DNA of 32,126 nt from Nitrosomonas communis (GTDB taxonomy: Bacteria > Pseudomonadota > Gammaproteobacteria > Burkholderiales > Nitrosomonadaceae). A program made the translations under genes and the position numbers. Below, in pieces: positions 1 through 8,728 of this stretch; within the stretch, counting starts at the first letter, position 1, and each line of letters starts with the position of its first letter. The stretch is from assembly GCF_024102715.1 (NCBI RefSeq), contig NZ_JAGFJM010000136.1, positions 1 through 32,126 on the forward strand, read 5' to 3'. The notes beneath the pieces were generated by a model that worked only from the letters and a program-made list of their open reading frames with translations, ran no database searches and was not told where the DNA came from.

Positions 1-1575
<1,575 letters not shown>

Positions 1576-1625
1576 TAAATGTACACCGCCTTGTTCTATT
1601 AATCATCGGCGGCAATTCTGCCTCA

Positions 1626-1679
1626 GGTGGGTCAGTTTTATATTGTCGTTAGTGGGTCAATTTAACATTGCCGGTGACA
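1626..1679 (-). repeat. IS21 terminal repeat region
   Basis: On the plus strand GTGGGTCAGTTTTA (1627-1640) is echoed 25 bp later by GTGGGTCAATTTA (1652-1664), and the element ends TGACA at 1675-1679. Multiple short direct repeats at the ends are the usual transposase-binding arrangement in IS21 elements. The matching far end is not in the window. Confidence 0.65.
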
Positions 1680-1714
1680 AATAGCAGCTATCTTGGCGTG
1701 CGCCACCTGACACT

Positions 1715-3262
1715 TTAGGTTGGAGGAGGAACGTACCGATTGAGTGTTTCTACACTCCCACGTATACCTTTGAACGCAGCCCAGCATAAGAGTCCTCCTA
1801 AAGCGACAAAAATAAGCATACCTACAAGACCATATGCTTTTGCGGACTTTAATTCTTCAAGGCTCATACCTATACCTTGTTGAGCTAGAGCTTCGGAGAG
1901 CCCCGTGTCCATATATAAGATGCTCAGAATGACGAAGAGACCACCAAGGATACTACTTAAGGCCCCAAAACCAACGAAAACAGATCCGAGAAGCCCTAAT
2001 AGTCCGAATACAACTCCTCGTATTCTTCTTGTGGTAAGGATAGGTTCGATCAGACTATCGTGACTGAGTTCGTAATACCAGCTATCGGCGCGCTGATCTG
2101 TACGCAATAAACGACCGTTGACCAGTTGCTGTAACGTAGAACGGTCAAGCTTGAGAATCCGTTTGATTTCGACCTCTTCAAGGCTCAGACGCCGCCCTTC
2201 GGGACTGATCAGGTACTGCTCGCAGAGCCGGCGGACTCTCTTACGGTTTCGTATGGGCTGGATAGACCGGACAGCGTCCATGTAGAAGCTGCGTAGCGTT
2301 GTTTTCAAGCCTTTTTCACCACCAAGATCAGCTAGATCGATCTCTACTGATTCTCCCGCTTGATGCTGGCGCTGGGCCACAAGTGCTTCGACTCGCTGAC
2401 AAATTAGTTGCAGATGAAAAGGTTCGATGAATCCAACTGATGATCTACTCTTGGTTTTGGTCCGTCGCAACAGATAGTCGAGTATGCCCTGCACGGCTTT
2501 TGGTTGAAATGCAAACGGTTTCGTTGCCAGTCGCTGGTCTTGGACTTTGGTAGGCCCCTCGATCGCTGCAGCCGCGGCTTCAGCACTCAGAGGCGTCAGC
2601 CGAAACCGATTATTTAATATCTGAGGTATATAATTGGTCGCCTCTTCCAAATATCCCAAATAGTCCTCACGCAGGGATATCACGACACGAATTTCAGGTG
2701 GTGCGTCCGTAAGCGGTACGCTCTGATCCGAATTCTTCAAACTAGAAGAAGTGGCCTGTTCCGCAGCCGGCCTGATGCCCCGGATTAGATGGCCAAGTTC
2801 GGTGAGCAAACCCGCTCTCACCTCGTCACCATGCAGCGTGAATAGTTCCTCAAACTGATCAAGAATGAGAACCGGAGTCAGCAAAAGGTCGCCACGCCAA
2901 AATTCTGCAGTCTTGAAAAAGTGCCAAAGAGAAAGTTCATTTCCATGGTGATACTCTACGCCCTGACTTTCGGCGGAAACACGTATCCCATCTAATACCG
3001 TGCGGATGAGATCTTGTTTGATAATGTTTACTCTGGCGACCAGTGGAAGAAACCCATCCTCACGCAATGGTTGGGCCACCCCAGCATTCAGCAGCGATGT
3101 CTTACCCAAGCCGGATTTGGCATAAACCACAACCAGTCGATTCGCGATGATCTGATCCGTGAGCATCGTGGTTTCTCTTTCGCGGCCGAAGAAGACTGAC
3201 CGTGAGACTGAATCGTCTGAAAACGGCTGGGCACCAGGATAGCGAGTTCGAGCGGTTTCCAT
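1715..3262 (-). CDS. nSTAND1-type P-loop NTPase with C-terminal membrane anchor (defence switch)
   Basis: This is a STAND-class ATPase, probably the signal-sensing switch paired with the SIR2-TIR protein just upstream. Visible are the nSTAND1 entry motif YPGAQPFSDD with FFGRERE (residues 8-30), Walker A AKSGLGKT (48-55), Walker B VLILDQFEELF (131-141), a sensor-like strand VVISLREDY (193-201), and the winged-helix signature YELSHDSLIEP (397-407). Unlike most STAND proteins, it has no TPR, WD40 or LRR sensor array. Instead it ends in hydrophobic segments at about 415-451 and 477-497, so it is probably inner-membrane anchored. Its ATG lies 3 nt after the upstream stop, with AAGGAAG inside the upstream gene as ribosome site. 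The stop is 36 bp from the IS21 end, so an original downstream partner may have been separated. Confidence 0.85.
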   Translation of the reverse strand: METARTRYPGAQPFSDDSVSRSVFFGRERETTMLTDQIIANRLVVVYAKSGLGKTSLLNAGVAQPLREDGFLPLVARVNIIKQDLIRTVLDGIRVSAESQGVEYHHGNELSLWHFFKTAEFWRGDLLLTPVLILDQFEELFTLHGDEVRAGLLTELGHLIRGIRPAAEQATSSSLKNSDQSVPLTDAPPEIRVVISLREDYLGYLEEATNYIPQILNNRFRLTPLSAEAAAAAIEGPTKVQDQRLATKPFAFQPKAVQGILDYLLRRTKTKSRSSVGFIEPFHLQLICQRVEALVAQRQHQAGESVEIDLADLGGEKGLKTTLRSFYMDAVRSIQPIRNRKRVRRLCEQYLISPEGRRLSLEEVEIKRILKLDRSTLQQLVNGRLLRTDQRADSWYYELSHDSLIEPILTTRRIRGVVFGLLGLLGSVFVGFGALSSILGGLFVILSILYMDTGLSEALAQQGIGMSLEELKSAKAYGLVGMLIFVALGGLLCWAAFKGIRGSVETLNRYVPPPT

Positions 3263-3265
3263 AGA

Positions 3266-4615
3266 TCACTTCCTTTGTCTGCGCTGATAGTCGCGTGTTA
3301 GCGTCGATACCAAATCCGCCAAATCTTGATCATAATAGTTTTCTCGCAAAGGCAGCTGTTGATAAGAGCCTAGTTCCTTAATTTTGTCATCGACTGACAG
3401 GTCGCCGACGACGAGTGGGATCAAAAATGAGCCGCGATATCGCAAGGCTTGCTCGCGAGCAATAGCAATCTCTTTGTTGACATAACCGACCTTTTTCGCC
3501 GCTAGTGCTGGTGTTTGCAGTACAAGCATATAATCAGTTTCGCGTAACTGATCTTCAATCATCAGATTCCAGTCCTCGCCTCCTCGCAATGCATCCTTAT
3601 CTAACCAAGGTTCAAAACCTTCTTTCTGCAACGATGCGAAGAGACGCGCTGCCAAACCTTGATCTTCACTCGCGTAGCTCACGAATACACGCGGGCGAGA
3701 CCCAAGAGTCACAGGTTGTGTGGCGATGCCACCCGTCGCCTTCAGTCTGCGGTCCAACTCAGAAAGAAAGGAATGGATGTCTTCTTCGCAAATTTCGATG
3801 CGGGTCCCCCGTTGGTAGAAGAGGATCGTTTGCTCCCTTTCCTGATCAGGTACTCCCTGTAGTAGAGGCTCAACAGCAACGGAACTTCCGGTTCGGCCCA
3901 ATGCAAGCCCTCGGACGAGTGCTTTCAATAGCACGCGAAGATACCAGTGGCGAATACCGAAGCCCACAAACAAAAAACTAGCCCCATTTCGCTGTAGTGC
4001 CCTACGAAGGCTATTTGGAAGCGGAGGAGTCCCGGAAATTACGGCGAGCAGGAAATCCAAAAGGTCATTCTCACTGAGCACAAGGGATTGTGGCTCTTCG
4101 AAATAGCCGAAAAGATGGTAAATAAGTGGGGAATTTAGGGTCACGGGCACTGCGAATTCTGGATTTTCTTGCCCGTCTCCTCTCAAGTTGTATCTATAAA
4201 CTATAGAAGACTTACCTACTGAACGAAATGCCATTTCGAGGAGTTGGTCATGGCACGTGGAAAGAACAAGGGAAAATGGAAGCGAAGCAATCTCACGATG
4301 TATGGTTGAAGGCTCCAATTGACTCGAAGTGTAAAACCCGGCCGATTGCGATCGTAGCATTCCCGGACCGAAGCCATCGGCATCTTCATATTGTTGTGCA
4401 ACTCCCGCGAGGCTGGTAGCTGTTATGCGGCGTCCATCTTCCTCCAACTCCGCTGCAAGCTGATCCCTGAGCGCATCCGTGTAAGTAATTTGAGAATCAA
4501 GCTGACCGGCGCCTCTTTCTCTTGGTATATCCGCCGGGATCTCCGGACCTAGCACAAGCACACATTGCCCATATCTTAGGCTGGTTACCAAATTATTCCA
4601 GTGACGTTCTTTCAC
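3266..4615 (-). CDS. SIR2-like / TIR domain fusion protein, predicted defence effector
   Basis: This is a two-domain protein of NAD-acting families. Residues about 1-290 are SIR2-like: nucleotide-loop VLVLGPEIP (19-27), FSLVLSTCHDQLLE (114-127) in the place of the usual TTNYDxLLE, YHLFG with His167, and FLFVGFGIRHW (214-224). Residues about 308-440 are a TIR domain: RVFVSYASEDQ (309-319), PWLDKDALRGGEDW (336-349) and YVNKEIAIA, in which Glu382 fits the catalytic glutamate of NADase TIRs. The usual SIR2 catalytic Asn is replaced by Cys121. The start is GTG with only a weak ribosome site; the upstream DNA is AT-rich. It is co-directional and almost contiguous with the nSTAND gene. A role in NAD depletion upon phage infection is inferred from known TIR and SIR2 defence proteins, not shown here. 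Confidence 0.85.
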   Translation of the reverse strand: MKERHWNNLVTSLRYGQCVLVLGPEIPADIPRERGAGQLDSQITYTDALRDQLAAELEEDGRRITATSLAGVAQQYEDADGFGPGMLRSQSAGFYTSSQLEPSTIHREIASLPFSLVLSTCHDQLLEMAFRSVGKSSIVYRYNLRGDGQENPEFAVPVTLNSPLIYHLFGYFEEPQSLVLSENDLLDFLLAVISGTPPLPNSLRRALQRNGASFLFVGFGIRHWYLRVLLKALVRGLALGRTGSSVAVEPLLQGVPDQEREQTILFYQRGTRIEICEEDIHSFLSELDRRLKATGGIATQPVTLGSRPRVFVSYASEDQGLAARLFASLQKEGFEPWLDKDALRGGEDWNLMIEDQLRETDYMLVLQTPALAAKKVGYVNKEIAIAREQALRYRGSFLIPLVVGDLSVDDKIKELGSYQQLPLRENYYDQDLADLVSTLTRDYQRRQRK

Positions 4616-4729
4616 TATATATCTTATATTTCTTTAAATGTGAATTAAGAGTGAAATAGAAGCCAATTCATCGATAATGTTAAACTATTGAGGAAGATAT
4701 CATCTAACCTCAATAAATCAAAGTAACGG

Positions 4730-5080
4730 ATGAACTGGCAAGACCGATTAATAACAATTTATCTCTATATTTGCAAGCAATATCAGGAAAATATTTGGGT
4801 TTATAGTTAAAGAATAAGTAATTACGCGGATTTAAGCTTTAGCAACGAAGAAGTCATCGCTATTTACCTGTTCGGTGTGATGGATAAGCATAGAGAGATC
4901 AAAGGTATTTATGAATATGCGGGTCGTCATTTACGCGATTGGTTTCCGCGACTTCCGGGTTATGTGGCTTATGTTCAGCGCCTGAATCGGGTAGCCGATG
5001 TGTTTGCGCTCTTATTAGCACTGATTCAGCAAGAACAGGAAAACAAGGATCCAGGATAAGCTTGGCTGATCGATTCATTT
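4730..5080 (+). pseudogene. IS982-like transposase remnant
   Basis: Reading from ATG at 4730 gives an N-terminus MNWQDRLITIYLYI, followed by an in-frame TAA shortly after NIWVYS. The same frame then continues through NEEVIAIYLFGVMDKH, IKGIYEYAGRHLRDWFPRLP and YVAYVQRLNRVADVF. This arrangement (HLxxWFPxLPxYxxYxxRLN) is typical of the N-terminal part of IS982-family transposases. A TAA stop near 5057 and loss of the catalytic region show that it is dead. Family assignment is from remembered motifs only. Confidence 0.6.
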
Positions 5081-5276
5081 CCGTCAGGGAAGTTTCGAGG
5101 CTCAAAAGCACTGAAACATGTCAACACATGAGCTAAAAGTGCGATGATGGCCGCTGTAGACAAGCATCGAAAATATGTACCTGAATCACAGCGTTACTAT
5201 GAAAAAAACGGATTGAGGGAAAATCACATAACCAGGCAATTCGTGCGTTTGGCCGACAGCTTTGCCGCATCTATAG
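5081..5276 (+). pseudogene. IS110-like transposase C-terminal remnant
   Basis: Fragments that read KFRGSKALKHVNT, then after a TGA stop AKSAMMAAVDKHRKYVPESQ, then after a frameshift near 5213 EGKSHNQAIRAFGRQLCRIY, resemble the conserved C-terminal end of IS110/IS1111-type transposases. It abuts the IS982-like remnant and stops at the 3' end of the hydrolase gene. The exact junction between the two remnants is uncertain. This is decayed mobile DNA bounding the defence locus. Confidence 0.5.
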
Positions 5277-6140
5277 TCAATCCTTCATGCCGTTACTCAG
5301 GAAAATAGCGATCAACTCATTGACTTGCTCCGCTTCTTCGTGCTGAACCCAATGTGTTGCTTCTTCGATAAAAATTAGGCGCCCGTCATCGCAGAGATCA
5401 ATGCTTGGCTGGGCCAGTTCCCGCCCTAAAAACCTGTCTTGGGCTCCCCAGATCAACAAAGTCGGCACAGTGATACGTGGATTGGCCGGAAGAGTGGGTG
5501 GCTTCTGTATGAGGGCTCGATACCAGTTAAGCATGGATCTGTATGCTTTCGGTTGAGACCAGGCCTGGCGGTATATATCCAGGTCATTCTGGGTAAACGT
5601 GCCCGGACGGCTGCTATTCTTCAAAGATTGTGTAGGCATATTCCAATTTCGAAGTCGGGCCAGCCTTTCTGGCAACCACGGAAGCTGGAAGAAGAAAATA
5701 TACCAGCTCCGACACAGTTGCTTGATATTTCGTCGCAGGTGCCGTTGCAACACCAGCCCGTGAGGAACGTTCATGACTATCATTCGCGCTATCCGGTCTG
5801 GGTATTTGGTAGCCACCCACCAGGCGACCGCTGCGCCCCAATCGTGTCCGACTAGAAAAGCCTTCTCCTGACCAGCGGCCTTAATCAAGCCAATCACATC
5901 ATCGGCTAAGATATCAAGGGTGTACGCCGCAATTCCGTCTGGCTTGTCGCTTAAGTTGTACCCGCGTTGATCTGGAGCCCATACCCGATAACCGGCCGAT
6001 GATAAGTAGGGGATCTGCCGTTTCCAACCATATGAGAACTCGGGAAATCCATGCAATAAAATAACCAGCTGCCCATCGCTCGGACCATCTTGGCCAACGT
6101 GCAAGTGAATGCCATTTGTTTCAATAAACTGATAATCCAT
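5277..6140 (-). CDS. alpha/beta hydrolase, epoxide-hydrolase type
   Basis: This is probably a soluble epoxide hydrolase or a close alpha/beta-fold relative, opening epoxides to diols in the cytoplasm. Visible are the oxyanion-loop HGFPEFSYGW, the nucleophile elbow GHDWGAAVAWW with Asp as nucleophile, a late acidic residue in LLIWGAQDRFLG, and the catalytic His in ATHWVQHEE. An Asp nucleophile plus HGFPE favours epoxide hydrolase or haloalkane dehalogenase over esterases. The start is set at the internal ATG (MDYQFIETNG) because AGAGGAG lies about 8 nt upstream; the longer frame has an unrelated leader. The product is 287 residues, normal for the family. The physiological substrate is unknown. 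Confidence 0.8.
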   Translation of the reverse strand: MDYQFIETNGIHLHVGQDGPSDGQLVILLHGFPEFSYGWKRQIPYLSSAGYRVWAPDQRGYNLSDKPDGIAAYTLDILADDVIGLIKAAGQEKAFLVGHDWGAAVAWWVATKYPDRIARMIVMNVPHGLVLQRHLRRNIKQLCRSWYIFFFQLPWLPERLARLRNWNMPTQSLKNSSRPGTFTQNDLDIYRQAWSQPKAYRSMLNWYRALIQKPPTLPANPRITVPTLLIWGAQDRFLGRELAQPSIDLCDDGRLIFIEEATHWVQHEEAEQVNELIAIFLSNGMKD

Positions 6141-6301
6141 GATAGATGCTCCTCTCAATAAAGCGCAGTTAGCGCGGTAGGCTGGAGTGAGTCGGCGAAT
6201 CCCAGCAATTAATGTGAGGTGGATGTTGAGGTTCCTCTCGTTATCCAAACCTACGGGCTTGATTCCTCCACCCACCAGCATCAAGTATGCTTAGCTATTA
6301 T

Positions 6302-7378
6302 CTATCGTCTCATCTTATGCTCGTTCACTCGAGTGGCGGTGGCGGGATCGTTTCTATCTTCACGCCAGGTAGGATGGTTGAAATGGATGACAAAATCCCC
6401 GTTGTAGGAGGCGACTGCGCTGTCGAAAGTCAGAGTGCCGATATGTCGCCAGTTTCTAAACTCGCGTCGTTCAAACGCTGGTGTGCCGTGGGTCGAGCCC
6501 TCGTCGGTTACTTCAATGTTAAAGACGAGTCGGCGTTTTGGGTTGGGATCGCCCTGGTCGTAAATCTGCGCCATGATTTCGTCACGGAAATCTAGATCCT
6601 CTCCAGCGACGCGAGCGTGGTTGGATGCTACCTTGAGACGCATAAATTCCGGCGCTCTGGTCGGCTCGCTTTCAGGCTTGCCGAGCTCAGCGATTTGGTA
6701 TAGCTGGCGGATCGTAGGTTTGTTGTCAACGAAGAGAAAGAATATTCCCTCCAGGAGCAGAATGGGCAGTCCCATGCCCCGTCGCCAAGAGCGCGTATCG
6801 GGTGCGTTGCGAAGCTCTATGTCGTTGATTGAGTCGGTACGTTCTCCTCCTAAATCTTCCTGAGTAAAGAAATTAGCTGGACGTAAGCGCTCAGGGTGGT
6901 TCGGATCGATTGTGGGATAAAGCTTGCCTACCAATGCCAGCGATCGGGTATGACCGCGTCTGGTCTCGCTGCAACAAGTAGAATAGCGACCGATGAGCAG
7001 GCCCTTGCTACCTTGAGCAAAATAACCCGAGTAGTCGGTATTTTCGGAGATTTCCCAGAGACCAGTGAGACAGATACCATTCGGATGAAGCAGTCGGCGA
7101 ACACCCCTACCTTCCTCACCCCAACGCAGATCGGCATGGGAATCCACTGCGCGTTCCACAGCTTGACGAAACAAATGCGGCTTGCCGAAGGGTAAAATGC
7201 CTCGTAGTATGCTGGCAAGGGTGACTTGGTAAGCAGGGAACGGCGATTCGCCTTTACTGCCCCATACCTTTTGGTAAGGATTGGCGAAGATAGCGTCACG
7301 CACTTCAGAAAACCGCGATCCTTGGTAAGTACGATCCTCCTCAGTCATCTGCACCGATCCGAAGTAGGTTTTATGCAT
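6302..7378 (-). CDS. uncharacterised 358-residue protein, possible distant catalase-like fold
   Basis: A real gene by length, clear GGAGG ribosome site 6 nt before the ATG, and protein-like composition; I do not recognise a characterised family. The central part contains LLHPNGICLTGLWEI, TDYSGYFAQGSKGLLIGRYS and a run ending ANFFTQEDLGG. This loosely recalls catalase-like heme proteins that lack peroxidatic tails. No catalase RxxxY heme-ligand motif is obvious, so that link is weak. A hydrophobic stretch PILLLEGIFFLFVD (about residues 203-216) looks like a buried strand rather than a membrane span. There is no signal peptide. It lies in an accessory stretch between the epoxide-hydrolase-like gene and the candidate cassette genes. 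Confidence 0.75.
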   Translation of the reverse strand: MHKTYFGSVQMTEEDRTYQGSRFSEVRDAIFANPYQKVWGSKGESPFPAYQVTLASILRGILPFGKPHLFRQAVERAVDSHADLRWGEEGRGVRRLLHPNGICLTGLWEISENTDYSGYFAQGSKGLLIGRYSTCCSETRRGHTRSLALVGKLYPTIDPNHPERLRPANFFTQEDLGGERTDSINDIELRNAPDTRSWRRGMGLPILLLEGIFFLFVDNKPTIRQLYQIAELGKPESEPTRAPEFMRLKVASNHARVAGEDLDFRDEIMAQIYDQGDPNPKRRLVFNIEVTDEGSTHGTPAFERREFRNWRHIGTLTFDSAVASYNGDFVIHFNHPTWREDRNDPATATRVNEHKMRR

Positions 7379-7475
7379 GAAATGCCTCCGAGATAAGTTG
7401 GTTTCGTGAACTTATATTTAGTAACGAATTTATCATGACCTGGTCAAGTAGCCGGTATTGTCGATGTGGATACGG

Positions 7476-7823
7476 TTACTTAATTGTGTGTCGTGGACTC
7501 TCAGCGTTTTGATTCTTTGCCTTCTCGCGCTCATGCGGAGTCACGCAGACGACGTCACCAGCAAACGCTTCTCGCCAAACATATCCATCGCGGCAAGTGT
7601 TTGGCCCAGAGGGCCCGCCCCCGACTCTCCGGTTGTTCGCGGCATTTGCATTCTGTGCCTTTGCTTCCGCCCGCTCAGCAGGCGTCACGCAGACACCATC
7701 GCCATCCTGTGCATCGCGCCAAACATAACCTGGTTTGCACTCAGCAGCTGCAGTCTCGATCATCATGGCCACTGCGAGAGGAACCACGATGACGAAGGTA
7801 GATATTTTTAGTGGCTTTGTCAT
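7476..7823 (-). CDS. small exported protein with tandem C-GYVWR-CVTP repeat
   Basis: A 115-residue protein with an N-terminal signal peptide (hydrophobic STFVIVVPLAVAMM, cleavage near TAAAE) and two copies of one module: CKPGYVWRDAQDGDGVCVTP and CRDGYVWREAFAGDVVCVTP, each followed by (A/H)ER-AK-QN. The two cysteines per module are spaced alike and may form a disulfide in the periplasm. AAGGAG lies 7 nt before the ATG. The gene starts about 80 nt inside the attC-like site at 7898-7992, the spacing expected for a gene carried by an integron cassette, but no second attC is visible past its stop. Function unknown. Confidence 0.8.
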   Translation of the reverse strand: MTKPLKISTFVIVVPLAVAMMIETAAAECKPGYVWRDAQDGDGVCVTPAERAEAKAQNANAANNRRVGGGPSGPNTCRDGYVWREAFAGDVVCVTPHEREKAKNQNAESPRHTIK

Positions 7824-7897
7824 GTTTTTACTCCTTGAGTTTAATTAATGCTTAAATTAAGCAGATAAGCTATAGCAGCGCCTGTTGAAAGATAAAC

Positions 7898-7992
7898 GTC
7901 CAACGTCCAGCATCAGCTGCGGGGTGGGCGGCGCGTCTCGTGCGGCGCAGGGGGGATAGCGCCAGATCGTCAGCTGCATGCTGTTGTTGGGC
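7898..7992 (-). other. candidate integron attC recombination site
   Basis: The outer boxes are GTCCAAC (7898-7904) and GTTGGGC (7986-7992), exact matches to RYYYAAC and GTTRRRY. The inner arms are CAGCATCAGCTG on the left and CAGCTGCATGCTG on the right. They pair as CAGCAT-CAGCTG with CAGCATGCAGCTG, leaving one unpaired base as in attC L boxes. Total length of 95 nt and a GC-rich centre are in the attC range. The position of the extra base fits a minus-strand cassette order, with the site after the gene ending at 8056 and before the gene starting at 7823. Confidence 0.6.
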
Positions 7993-8055
7993 TTAAACTT
8001 CATCCGTTTTGCCATTGTATGTCAGGCAGAACTATTGCTGGCAGCACTAAAGTAT

Positions 8056-8298
8056 TTACCAGCCGTTACCGATCTGTATTCGCTGCGCACTACTGTAGCC
8101 GCGCTTACTCTCGCCGGGGTAGAGCCACAAATCGCCGGTTGCGTTTTCTCGGGTGAGGATGTCCTGGTGACCGTCCTGGCCCCAGTCGGCTAGCCCAAAA
8201 AAGATATACGTCTCCCTCATATCTTGAGCTGCTGATATTGAAACTATTGCAAACCAAACAATGACGGAAGAAAGAGATAGTTTTTTCAGTAGATGCAT
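8056..8298 (-). CDS. small exported FG-GAP/VCBS-like protein (candidate cassette gene)
   Basis: An 80-residue protein starting at MHLLKKLSLS, chosen over an ATG 12 nt upstream because GGAGG sits 5 nt before this one. Residues 1-24 form a signal peptide ending near ISAAQ. The mature part DWGQDGHQDILTRENATG then DLWLYPGESKRG and RIQIGNGW matches one blade of an FG-GAP/VCBS repeat, with its Asp-rich calcium-type loop and LWLYPG strand. Full proteins of that family have several blades, so one blade alone is unusual. The gene sits between the two attC-like sites, 64-65 nt from each, exactly how an integron cassette gene would lie. Function unknown. Confidence 0.75.
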   Translation of the reverse strand: MHLLKKLSLSSVIVWFAIVSISAAQDMRETYIFFGLADWGQDGHQDILTRENATGDLWLYPGESKRGYSSAQRIQIGNGW

Positions 8299-8362
8299 AA
8301 CAACCTCCATATGTCGGTGGAAGGGTTTGCCCGCTACTGGTCCACCGTGTGCCCAGGTATAG

Positions 8363-8446
8363 ACCTAACGAATAGCGTTTATCCGTCGCCTTTCCCAAGT
8401 TTATAATAGCTACTGTCCTATCGGCGGTAGATAAACCTTGTTGAAC
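8363..8446 (-). other. candidate integron attC recombination site (second)
   Basis: The outer boxes ACCTAAC (8363-8369) and GTTGAAC (8440-8446) match RYYYAAC and GTTRRRY. The inner arms GTTTATC (8377-8383) and GATAAAC (8430-8436) are perfect inverted repeats, with further pairing of CGCC (8387-8390) with GGCG (8423-8426). The spacers between outer and inner boxes are unequal (7 and 3 nt), which is less regular than a classical attC, so it is a weaker case than the site at 7898. Confidence 0.45.
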
Positions 8447-8628
8447 TAAGTTAGCGGGAAGTGGCGCTTATGGGGATTGTAAGTCTGCGGAATGCCTCGT
8501 GTAAATAGCAGAGTAAAAATGTGAAACAGGGGATAGGCCACGGTTTTATGTTTTAGGATCGTGTGACCCCCGCGTGGCACCAGAAAAACTAAAGGGATCT
8601 AGCATTTCTGCTAATTTCTTGATTTCAT

Positions 8629-8704
8629 TGGCGCCCTGGAGACGAATCGAACGTCCGACCTACCCCTTAGGAGGGGGTCGCTCTATCCACTGAGCTACCA
8701 GGGC
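8629..8704 (-). tRNA. tRNA-Arg (anticodon CCT)
   Basis: The minus strand folds as a cloverleaf. The acceptor GCCCTGG (8704-8698) pairs with CCAGGGC (8639-8633), the D arm contains TAGCTCAGTGGATAGAGC, the anticodon stem ACCCC/GGGGT encloses loop CTCCTAA with anticodon CCT (8669-8671), and the T loop is GTTCGATTC. Discriminator G and an encoded CCA follow, for 76 nt in all. It reads AGG arginine codons. It stands beside the attC-like region. Confidence 0.95.
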
Positions 8705-8728
8705 GAAGCCCGTATTTTACGCTATTAT

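Noticed and set aside
4228-4419. Plus-strand open frame inside the SIR2-TIR gene
   Set aside because: Antisense shadow without ribosome site or recognisable sequence.
6141-6301. GTTAGCG near 6168 as part of an attC
   Set aside because: It breaks the GTTRRRY rule and has no matching partner box.
7379-7475. Search for a third attC after the gene ending at 7476
   Set aside because: No RYYYAAC/GTTRRRY pair is present, so the second cassette cannot be closed.
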